Source of the DNA: a virus
Strand: one strand, 5' to 3'
IMG/VR virus record: IMGVR_UViG_3300046009_005154
Span: 1-29,677 of that record
Length of the DNA stretch: 29,677 nucleotides
Below the pieces are notes generated by a model. The model was not told the origin of the DNA, did not search any database, and saw only the letters and a program-made list of their open reading frames with translations. Each line of letters opens with the position of its first letter. Within the stretch, counting starts at the first letter, position 1. Below, in pieces: positions 24,301 to 29,677 of this stretch. The translations under genes and the position numbers were made by a program.

Positions 24301-24846
24301 TCTGACAACGTTTCTTATCCTTGGTTTGCTCCTGCTGGTACACGCCGTGGTGCTATTACAAATGCTGATTCTGTTGGTTACATTGATGCTTCTACTGGTG
24401 AATACCATACCGTTGCCCTAAATGAAGGTCAACGCGATACATTATACGACGCGAAAATTAACCCAATCACATTCTTCGTTGGTTCAGGCCACGTTAACTT
24501 TGGTCAAAAAACACGTGCGAAAAATGCAAGTGCATTAGATAGAATCAATGTGTCACGTTTAACTGTTTACTTGAGAATTCAATTAAACAAACTAGCACGT
24601 CCATTTATCTTTGAACCAAATGACAAAATCACACGTGCTGAAATGAAACAAGCATGTGAAAGTTTGTTGTTAGAATTGGTTAGCTTACGCGCAATTTCTG
24701 ACTATGCTGTTGTTTGTGATGAATCCAACAACACGCCTACCAGAATCGATCGTAATGAATTGTGGGTAGATATCGCGATTGTCCCAATCAAAGCGGTTGA
24801 ATTTATCTACATCCCATTACGTGTTAAAAACACAGGAGCAATTTAA
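21367..24846 (+). CDS. gp18: Tail sheath protein, gp18-like, very large
   Basis: This is the contractile sheath subunit. The N-terminus (MALQSPGVQVTVIDESFYTP, GLVDFYGLPYF, GERNEYGLLAAYSLLGVSN) and the C-terminal third from about residue 860 (RNFNLMACPGYPEVMGDLVN, SHMMLKTIALSDNVSYPWFA, PITFFVGSGHVNFGQKTRAK and the end region VDIAIVPIKAVEFIYIPLRV) are classic gp18. At 1159 residues it is far longer than T4 gp18 (659). The excess lies between about residues 130 and 850. It contains W-motif segments (SWWIDTRTSAWGIHEWNG) and two flagellin/adhesin-like beta inserts near 257-348 and 492-585. The ribosome site is TAGGAG. Confidence 0.95.
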   Translation: MALQSPGVQVTVIDESFYTPAAPGTTPLIVIATGQNKTNASGTSIASGTTADSVGKVYNITSQRGLVDFYGLPYFQQTASSNPIHGGERNEYGLLAAYSLLGVSNSAFILRADIDLDQLMGDEVAPGSNPVDGSWWIDTRTSAWGIHEWNGSPATVLHGQTFTLKTPLVLTDDNASQIDQTTGAPAGIGAIGEYAVVFQTTKGSGAFVAEKEQARLWYKSAGNGEIGVDGFPGGLTAPVSAGKWVLVGSQEWIASHVVVTGSKLAAITSNTAGKNFTINGITVTIGALNSTLSELVTTINGLNITGVAAREVNGILTLYTDGVNDLGPGDSTLSNAITIAAGTATADNLAADLGITVNSYYGPALQQSPHTSVPEWKLSEQPSVSDYPTGRRPTGSVWIKTSRIGNGASVKAKRWSSATLSWVYYDVPMYASSSAALFNLDKTKGGFNIPANSLYIQSNSEENSGWDTTPETATFRTWRRTASGQTTVISPKLTATSISTGNSTVTFSISETVEGEATFRPAKTISFNAHGTIADLLTLVDAINAAGFVHVKAEKTANNEFKLYHKLGGDLRITDTTGTIAKLFIPYNLDTLIGTSNFYALPDSAIEDYLVSNWQPFTVSGFVASEIAPLNEPNDNQLWYDTRLTEVDIMVHNGKTWVGYRSETAPYFDIERLTVVPVVSASNPWTSDTRNGDLWISTADLENYPLIYRYNSNLRGSALSEKWELIDVTDQQTETGILFADARFGDSGETGNVEASIESLLVSNYLDPDAPDPALYPKGMLLWNLRRSGGNVKRYKKNHFTVAEDNARYDSVHSPLGQAYVAGESMVYYQLDRWVTASANNEDGSGTFGRKAQRSVVVAALRTAINTSYEARDEERRNFNLMACPGYPEVMGDLVNLNIERGLTSFVIGDTPLRLQADATAITDWGTNARTVVSNGDDGMVTYDEYLAVFYPNGITVDLSGNKVVVPASHMMLKTIALSDNVSYPWFAPAGTRRGAITNADSVGYIDASTGEYHTVALNEGQRDTLYDAKINPITFFVGSGHVNFGQKTRAKNASALDRINVSRLTVYLRIQLNKLARPFIFEPNDKITRAEMKQACESLLLELVSLRAISDYAVVCDESNNTPTRIDRNELWVDIAIVPIKAVEFIYIPLRVKNTGAI

Positions 24847-24848
24847 TC

Positions 24849-25514
24849 ATGTCATTTAATTCATTAACCAACCTATCAGTTAAACCATCAGGTGAGAGTA
24901 ATGCTGTCCTATTGATGCCAAAACTGCAATACCGTTTTCGCGTGACACTTCTTGGTTTTGCGGCAACGGCATCAACTGAATTAACCAAACAAGTTGTGTC
25001 AGTTTCAAGACATACCGTTGGCTTTGAAGAAGTTGTACTTGACGTATACAACTCAAAAGTATACTTAGCAGGTAAACCAAAATTCGATCCATTAAAATTG
25101 GTGGTTCGTGATGACGCGAACGGCGTTATGCAACACTTGGTTGGTCAGCAAATTCAGAAACAATTTGACGTATTGAACCAAGCAACGGCGAGAAGTGGTG
25201 CTGATTACAAATTCACCATGCAAGTTGAAATTCTTGACGGTGGTAACGGTTCTTCTGCTGTGCAAGTATTAGAAACATCTATGTATTATGGTTGTTTCAT
25301 TCAAAATGCTGAATATGGTCAATTGGAATATAAATCAAATGAACCAGTTACAGTAACTTTAACGGTTCGCTTCGATAACCTCGAACAATGGGCTAAAGAT
25401 CAAAAAAGTACATCAGATAGTGGTGGTATTGGTTCCGCAATTTCAAGATCTACTACATCATCCGCATCTACCGGTTCTGCGATGGAAACTACTACTACTA
25501 CCACACCCACATAA
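24849..25514 (+). CDS. gp19: Tail tube protein, gp19-like
   Basis: The 221-residue protein forms the inner tail tube. The gp19 pattern is clear: YRFRVTLLGF near residue 28, TKQVVSVSRHTVGFEEVVLD, AGKPKFDPLKLVVRDD, YKFTMQVEILDGG, YYGCFIQNAEYGQLEY and PVTVTLTVRFDNLEQW. T4 gp19 has 163 residues; the extra part is a Ser/Thr-rich tail ending in a run of threonines. It begins two bases after the sheath stop with ACAGGAG before it and is followed by a terminator, so sheath and tube form one late unit. Confidence 0.93.
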   Translation: MSFNSLTNLSVKPSGESNAVLLMPKLQYRFRVTLLGFAATASTELTKQVVSVSRHTVGFEEVVLDVYNSKVYLAGKPKFDPLKLVVRDDANGVMQHLVGQQIQKQFDVLNQATARSGADYKFTMQVEILDGGNGSSAVQVLETSMYYGCFIQNAEYGQLEYKSNEPVTVTLTVRFDNLEQWAKDQKSTSDSGGIGSAISRSTTSSASTGSAMETTTTTTPT

Positions 25515-25537
25515 ACTTAGTAATCTTCTACACCATG

Positions 25538-25568
25538 AAAACCCGAGGTTTATCCTCGGGTTTTTTTT
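25538..25568 (+). terminator. Intrinsic terminator after the tail tube gene
   Basis: AAAACCCGAGG and CCTCGGGTTTT form an 11-bp stem with a TTTAT loop and eight T residues. It is very strong, and the next late promoter begins two bases later. Confidence 0.95.
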
Positions 25569-25570
25569 GC

Positions 25571-25578
25571 CTAAATAC
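25571..25578 (+). promoter_or_regulatory. Late promoter motif CTAAATAC, leaderless type
   Basis: CCTAAATAC is followed by TTGT and then ATG at 25583, the same four-base spacing as gp13. No Shine-Dalgarno sequence can fit between motif and start. Confidence 0.72.
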
Positions 25579-25582
25579 TTGT

Positions 25583-26644
25583 ATGGATAAATTCACTAGA
25601 TACTTAACTGATTTTGCAGCTGGACTGGTCGAAGGTGCAACTCACCCTAAAGGTTTGCTATCAAACTGGCGGCATGCTACTCGTCTTTTCATTGATGATT
25701 CTTATAGATTATCACCTAGAAACAAATTTCTATTTTATGTGAAATTTGACATCGATAAACGTGCAATTAGGGCACCTGCATTCACAAACAAACACACTGA
25801 AGAAGTAGGTATGTTGGTTAAATCATCAGATTTACCAAAGATGAATTTCACAACAGTCACTAAGAATCAATACAATAGGAAAAAGCTACTATATACAGAT
25901 GTTACTTATGACCCAATTAATATAAAAATGCACGATGATGCGGATGGTGTTACCAACGCGTTATGGGCCCAATATTTTGGATATTACAGTGCAGATAGAA
26001 TGACTGCAACATCCAACAAGGCTTATACTGCGACCCATTTACATCCAACTAATATAGAAATTGATAATTATAGATATGGATTAGACAACAATGTGGCAGA
26101 CCCATTCTTTAAATCTGTTACCGTTTATACTCTTTGTAGAAATAGATTTCTTGGGTATGAATTGATTAACCCTAGAATAAAAAAATGGGATCATGGTTCA
26201 ATGGATCATGCGTCAGCTGAGATGTTAGAAAGTACATTAACACTAGAATTCGAAGCAGTAAAGTACTTAGGTGGTAATGTTTCAGTTGGAAACCCACCAG
26301 GCTTTGCAACTTTACATTATGATAAGGTTCCATCACCGTTAAGCGTAGCTGGTGGCGGTACTAGTACACTAACTGGTTATGGTGGTGTGCTAGCTGGAAT
26401 GGAGCAAATATTCGGTGATGTGGCAAATGGTAGTACGTTTGGATCATTGGGTGGGCTCATCAATACTGCAATTAAGGTGAAAAACACGGTAGATAATGCT
26501 GATAATTTAACTGGTAATGGTATACTAGATGAAATAACAGGGAATTTCATACAAGTTGGAGTCCCAAATGTACTAGATATAATTATACCATCAAATACTG
26601 ACACTGTTGTCACACCAGCAACACAGAAGAACTTAATACAATGA
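25583..26644 (+). CDS. Tail-tube-related structural protein (baseplate/tube initiator-like), conserved in aquatic T4-like phages
   Basis: The start is placed at ATG 25583 (MDKFTRYLTD) because in-frame codons further upstream lie inside the terminator. The 353-residue protein has the tube-like core KFLFYVKFDID, GMLVKSSDLPKMNFTTVTKN, QYNRKKLLYTDVTYDPINIK, MHDDADGVTNALW, SVTVYTLCRNRFLGYELINP and STLTLEFEAVKYLGG, analogous to gp19 and to T4 gp48/gp54. A glycine-rich region and a tail follow. It probably helps start or cap the tube on the baseplate, but which T4 gene it replaces cannot be told here. Its end overlaps the next gene (ATGA). Confidence 0.72.
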   Translation: MDKFTRYLTDFAAGLVEGATHPKGLLSNWRHATRLFIDDSYRLSPRNKFLFYVKFDIDKRAIRAPAFTNKHTEEVGMLVKSSDLPKMNFTTVTKNQYNRKKLLYTDVTYDPINIKMHDDADGVTNALWAQYFGYYSADRMTATSNKAYTATHLHPTNIEIDNYRYGLDNNVADPFFKSVTVYTLCRNRFLGYELINPRIKKWDHGSMDHASAEMLESTLTLEFEAVKYLGGNVSVGNPPGFATLHYDKVPSPLSVAGGGTSTLTGYGGVLAGMEQIFGDVANGSTFGSLGGLINTAIKVKNTVDNADNLTGNGILDEITGNFIQVGVPNVLDIIIPSNTDTVVTPATQKNLIQ

Positions 26645-27069
26645 CAACTAATTTACCAATTACAAACCAATCAGATAATAGCGAATATCAAACAAAAGTA
26701 TTACTCAGTAATACCGGTCAAGTTGCATTGGAATTTGCAGCAACCGACTATGATATGACTATGTCATTTTTCATTGGACAAGGCTTTGGCGAAGATGCTG
26801 CTTCTGTGGTGGCTAACTCAATATTAGTACAAGCAAAAAAAGGATATGTGTATACTATTTCTGATACTGGTGCAATTTCAATAGTAAAAGGTACCACTGG
26901 ACCAACACCAGTTTTCAAAATATTGGATACCTTGAAGATAGTTTCCGATAAGTTACAATTAAGTTCATTAGTTGGTAGTATATTAAATGGTGACCGAGGA
27001 CCAACTTCGATTCTAGGTTATAAACAACAAAACGATAATACCAAAGTTTCAAGGAATGTGGCAGCATAA
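26641..27069 (+). CDS. Structural-region protein of unknown function
   Basis: The 142-residue protein has no motif I recognise. It is soluble, beta-rich in the middle (GYVYTISDTGAISIVKG) and helical at the end. It overlaps the upstream gene by four bases and the gp4 gene by one base (TAATG), so it is translated with tail and head-completion genes. A virion or assembly role is inferred from context only. Confidence 0.65.
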   Translation: MTTNLPITNQSDNSEYQTKVLLSNTGQVALEFAATDYDMTMSFFIGQGFGEDAASVVANSILVQAKKGYVYTISDTGAISIVKGTTGPTPVFKILDTLKIVSDKLQLSSLVGSILNGDRGPTSILGYKQQNDNTKVSRNVAA

Positions 27070-27512
27070 TGGCAAGGGGACCTAAGTTCGCACAAGGTAA
27101 ATTTGAGATGAAGAACCCAGACAAATACATTGGGACTTCTACACCGTTAGCGCGTTCTAGTTGGGAATTTGTATTCATGAAAATGCTCGATGAACACCAA
27201 AGTGTTCAAAACTGGGCTAGTGAAAGTATCAAAATTCCATATAGAAATCCATTTACCGGTAAACAAACTGTTTATGTTCCAGACTTTTTCGTTGTATACA
27301 TAGATAAGAATGGTAAAACACACGCTGAGTTGATTGAAGTAAAACCAGCCAATCAAACATTCGTTGAACAGATTGGTAAAGGTCAATACAACAAACAACA
27401 GTATGTTAAAAACCTAGCTAAATGGGAAGCCGCTAGAGCTTATTGTAATAACAAGAATATCACATTTCGTGTTGTAACCGAAAATGATATCTTTCATTCA
27501 GGAAAGAAGTAA
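27069..27512 (+). CDS. gp4: Head completion protein gp4-like (PD-(D/E)xK nuclease fold)
   Basis: The 147-residue protein matches T4 gp4 (150 residues), needed to finish DNA-filled heads before tail joining. Characteristic features are the N-terminal NPDKYIGTSTPLARSSWEFV, with E33 in SWE, D72 in VPDFFV, and E90/K92 in ELIEVKP. These fit the TnsA-like nuclease triad E...D...ExK. The ending KWEAARAYCNNKNITFRVVT is also typical. It overlaps its neighbours by one base at each end. Confidence 0.88.
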   Translation: MARGPKFAQGKFEMKNPDKYIGTSTPLARSSWEFVFMKMLDEHQSVQNWASESIKIPYRNPFTGKQTVYVPDFFVVYIDKNGKTHAELIEVKPANQTFVEQIGKGQYNKQQYVKNLAKWEAARAYCNNKNITFRVVTENDIFHSGKK

Positions 27513-27979
27513 TGACTAAAAAACTTGAAACTCTGCTTAACATCGAAGAAAAAGCACCACTGAAAATCAAGTCAAACGAAGAAACACAAGCTGAAGTTGC
27601 TAGTATTCAACAAAGCTATAATGAAATCACCGAGATGGCTAAGGGATTACCTAGAATCCGTGAGTTAGAAAACTTAGGTGAAAGAGAACTTGAAAAACTT
27701 GCAAAGAAAGCAGAAGCTGCATACGATGACCTGATGGACTTGGGTATGAACGTAGAAGTCCGGTATGCAAGCAGAATCTTTGAAGTAGCAAGTAGTATGT
27801 TAGGGCACTCAATCTCAGCTAATACCGCTAAGATTGATAAGAAATTAAAAGCAGTTGATATGCAACTCAAGAAACTTAAAATGGAAAACAGAGCACCAGA
27901 AGATGATATGATCGATGGTACTGCTTATGTTACCTTAGATAGAAACGAGTTGATGTCCAAACTTTCTGGTAAAAGCTAA
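27512..27979 (+). CDS. gp16: Small terminase subunit gp16-like
   Basis: The 155-residue protein is largely helical and close in size to T4 gp16 (164). The central segment (RELEKLAKKAEAAYDDLMDL, then YASRIFEVASSMLGHSISAN and IDKKLKAVDMQLKKLK) fits the gp16 coiled-coil core that binds DNA and regulates the large terminase during packaging. The start overlaps the gp4 stop (TAATG). The large subunit gp17 is not in the window. The next late promoter overlaps the end of this gene. Confidence 0.8.
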   Translation: MTKKLETLLNIEEKAPLKIKSNEETQAEVASIQQSYNEITEMAKGLPRIRELENLGERELEKLAKKAEAAYDDLMDLGMNVEVRYASRIFEVASSMLGHSISANTAKIDKKLKAVDMQLKKLKMENRAPEDDMIDGTAYVTLDRNELMSKLSGKS

Positions 27980-27983
27980 ATAT
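27976..27983 (+). promoter_or_regulatory. Late promoter motif CTAAATAT, leaderless type
   Basis: GCTAAATAT overlaps the gp16 stop codon and is followed by GATT and then ATG at 27988, again four bases. The last position is T instead of C, as in the reverse-strand copy before gp14. Confidence 0.62.
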
Positions 27984-27987
27984 GATT

Positions 27988-28554
27988 ATGAAAACACTAC
28001 ATCAATATCTCGCAGAATCGAAAAAAGACTACAACTTTGTTGTTAAGATTGCTGGTCCGTTACCTGATGAATTTGAAGGTACCTTGAAATCTAAACTAGA
28101 ACAATTCAAAGTGTTGCATTTCGATAAAACAACGACAACACCAATTCAAAAGCAACCCATTGACTTCCCAAATAAAGCAAATTGCGAAGTTCATGTGTTT
28201 GCTATTACGTGTGATTACCCTGTGATTCCACCTGAAATCGCACAGCGTATCAAAGCAACCGGTGTTGATGAATCGTCTATTCGAGTTCATAACGCAGAAG
28301 ACCCTTCACTTGATTACATCCCAGTGGGTGAACAAGTTCCTTCTGGTCATGCGTTATTATCAGACCCACATTACAAAGAAGCCCCTGCTATTAATCAAAA
28401 AGACCACTACGGTCCAGAATACAATAAAGGTTTCTTGAAAGGTTTGGCTGCTCAAGCCAAAGACCGTAAGAAAGAATTGGGTCAAAACGTCGAATACAAG
28501 ATCGCAAAACAGAAAATAGATAAGACTGGCCTTAATAGCGCCATAGGGAGTTAA
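27988..28554 (+). CDS. Conserved hypothetical protein of T4-like phages (MKTLHQYLAES)
   Basis: The ATG at 27988 is preferred over the in-frame ATG six bases earlier because family members begin MKT-[L/F]-x-x-[Y/F], and because its spacing to the late motif equals that of two other genes. The 188-residue protein has a ferredoxin-like N-terminal half with TPIQKQPIDFPNKANCEVHV and ITCDYPVIPPEIAQRI, a pattern I associate with proteins next to head genes in marine T4-like phages, and a charged C-terminal half. No enzyme motif is visible; a head or packaging-related role is inferred. Confidence 0.68.
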   Translation: MKTLHQYLAESKKDYNFVVKIAGPLPDEFEGTLKSKLEQFKVLHFDKTTTTPIQKQPIDFPNKANCEVHVFAITCDYPVIPPEIAQRIKATGVDESSIRVHNAEDPSLDYIPVGEQVPSGHALLSDPHYKEAPAINQKDHYGPEYNKGFLKGLAAQAKDRKKELGQNVEYKIAKQKIDKTGLNSAIGS

Positions 28555-28556
28555 AC

Positions 28557-29174
28557 ATGGATTTTCATCGGTTAGTTGAGAAAATGACTGAATTGAATAA
28601 ACCATTAGCCGAAGATTCTCCACCTAATTTATCAGTTAACTTATCTGCAAATGGCTTAGATGACATCTCTAGTTTGATGCAATTATTGGTAAAGATAAAT
28701 CCAGATGCAATACCACCAAAGATGATTGCAGATCCAATCGACGCAGATGGTAAAGAAGATGGCGAATTGGACAATGACGATGACGAAGGTGCTATTGGTA
28801 GAGCGGTTGGTACTAAATTAGGATCCATGGCTGGTGGTGCTGTCGGTACTGCTGCGGGACCAGTTGGTGCAATGGTTGGAGCTACTGCTGGAGGTGCTGC
28901 AGGCGGACATTTAGGCGATAAAGTCGGAGATGCAGTATATAACAAATTTGGTGGCAATGCAGTTGGAAACGTCGTTAATAAATTCAACACTGCGTTACAA
29001 AACAGAAAACAACAAGGTAATACTACACAAAGTAAAATTGGTTCGGTTGTCAACAAAGCTGCTGATATTGCATCTGATTACATAACCAACGATGCATTAC
29101 CTGAGTCGCAGAGATTACAGTCACAAATCCGTGCAGATTTGCAACAACGGTTAGACTCTTACAAATCACGGTAA
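28557..29174 (+). CDS. Acidic/glycine-zipper protein, candidate internal head protein (copy 1)
   Basis: The 205-residue protein has three parts: an N-terminal domain (MDFHRLVEKMTELNKPLAED, then VNLSANGLDDISSLMQLLVK), an acidic linker (DGKEDGELDNDDDEG), and a glycine-zipper stretch around residues 78-125 (GTKLGSMAGGAVGTAAGPVG and repeats) followed by a helical charged end. Glycine zippers usually insert in or oligomerise on membranes. It is the first of two tandem paralogues. GGAG and two bases separate it from the preceding gene. A virion internal or ejected role is possible but unproven. Confidence 0.65.
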   Translation: MDFHRLVEKMTELNKPLAEDSPPNLSVNLSANGLDDISSLMQLLVKINPDAIPPKMIADPIDADGKEDGELDNDDDEGAIGRAVGTKLGSMAGGAVGTAAGPVGAMVGATAGGAAGGHLGDKVGDAVYNKFGGNAVGNVVNKFNTALQNRKQQGNTTQSKIGSVVNKAADIASDYITNDALPESQRLQSQIRADLQQRLDSYKSR

Positions 29175-29190
29175 TATGAAAGGAACGAAT

Positions 29191-29677
29191 ATGGATTTTA
29201 ATAAATTATTGAGTACACTGGACTCACTTAACAAACCAAAGTTATCAGAGTCAGTTGATACCGACATCAAAGAATGCGGTGGTGATATGACTCCACATAA
29301 CCCACCTACAATGACAGTTAGCTTGAATGCAAATGGCTTAGATGATATCTCTAGCCTAATGAGATTACTGGTTAAAGTTAACCCAGATATGATGCCTAAA
29401 GATGACAAAGGTCCTACTTTAGCAGCAGATCCAAATATCTTAACCATTTCTAACAATCACCCAGAACCCCTTAAAATGCTTCCTGAACCAGCAGATTTAG
29501 ATGGTGATGAAGACGGTGATTTAGATAATGACGAAGATGAAGGAATGGCTGGTTCTATCGCAGGTGGTATTGCCGGTGGAATTGCTACTAAATCTCTAGC
29601 AGGTGCTTCTACTGGTGCTAAAATCGGATCAGAAATTCAGGATAAATTCTTTGGTGATGAAGAAGAAACCGAAGTTC
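29191..29677 (+). CDS. Paralogue of the preceding protein (copy 2, truncated by window end)
   Basis: An open frame starts at ATG 29191 with AAAGGAACG ahead of it and runs off the window without a stop (162 codons). It repeats the layout of copy 1: MDFNKLLSTLDSLNKP, then VSLNANGLDDISSLMRLLVK and NPD, an acidic linker (DGDEDGDLDNDEDEG) and the beginning of a glycine-zipper segment (GSIAGGIAGGIATK). An additional Pro/Asn-rich insert of about 30 residues lies before the acidic linker. The pair clearly arose by tandem duplication. Confidence 0.75.
   Translation, partial: MDFNKLLSTLDSLNKPKLSESVDTDIKECGGDMTPHNPPTMTVSLNANGLDDISSLMRLLVKVNPDMMPKDDKGPTLAADPNILTISNNHPEPLKMLPEPADLDGDEDGDLDNDEDEGMAGSIAGGIAGGIATKSLAGASTGAKIGSEIQDKFFGDEEETEV

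Noticed and set aside
25535-25582. Upstream in-frame ATG for the tube-related protein
   Set aside because: It lies inside the stem of a strong terminator and upstream of the late promoter; the ATG at 25583 has the same promoter spacing as two other genes and gives a sensible N-terminus.
27982-27987. ATG at 27982 as start of the MKTLHQYL protein
   Set aside because: This ATG is within the late motif itself; the ATG at 27988 matches the family N-terminus and the spacing seen at gp13 and at 25583.
28785-28940. Transmembrane segment in the glycine-zipper region
   Set aside because: The stretch is glycine/alanine-rich with interspersed charged residues, and is a weaker membrane candidate than a true hydrophobic helix; described as a glycine zipper instead.

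Overview
The window is about 30 kb of a tailed-phage genome of the T4-like (myovirus) type. The evidence is a set of recognisable virion genes: major capsid protein (gp23), tail sheath (gp18), tail tube (gp19), neck proteins gp13 and gp14, sheath terminator gp15, head-completion nuclease gp4 and small terminase gp16. Sequence style (AT-rich, glycine/threonine-rich modular fibres, gp14 and gp15 with long C-terminal extensions, a very large sheath protein) recalls T4-like phages of aquatic bacteria more than coliphage T4. The host is not identifiable from the window. Two near-consensus sigma70-type promoters suggest a host with a standard vegetative RNA polymerase.

Layout. 1-57: tail end of an upstream gene, possibly prohead core. 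69-1238: capsid gene. 1267-5183: an accessory island between terminators, with a strong early-type promoter, a truncated homing-endonuclease-like ORF, a full Vsr-like homing endonuclease and two DUF4116 repeat proteins. 5186-16431: a long forward block of one small structural protein and six fibre-like or appendage-associated proteins, ending in a 1476-residue fibre. 16428-19488: a reverse-strand block (Nudix-like protein, gp15, gp14). 19540-20304: gp13, divergent from gp14. 20305-21232: a 271-bp repeat-bearing gap with its own sigma70-like promoter, then a dNMP kinase. 21324-29677: sheath, tube, tube-related structural protein, unknown, gp4, gp16, unknown, and two tandem paralogous acidic/glycine-zipper proteins, the last cut by the window end.

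Regulation is unusually readable. The motif CTAAATAC/T, resembling the T4 late promoter TATAAATA, lies before structural transcription units on both strands. Three genes (gp13, the protein at 25583 and the protein at 27988) have their ATG exactly 4 nt after this octamer, which on T4 geometry puts the A of ATG at +1, so the late mRNAs should be leaderless. At three other genes (4491, 12001, 21367) the octamer lies on or beside the left arm of an inverted repeat whose right arm covers the Shine-Dalgarno/start region. A read-through transcript would fold and hide the ribosome site, while a late transcript would start after the left arm. This is the logic known for T4 genes such as e, soc and I-TevI. 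The endonuclease and kinase genes have sigma70-like promoters instead, so early cassettes appear to be embedded in a late structural region.
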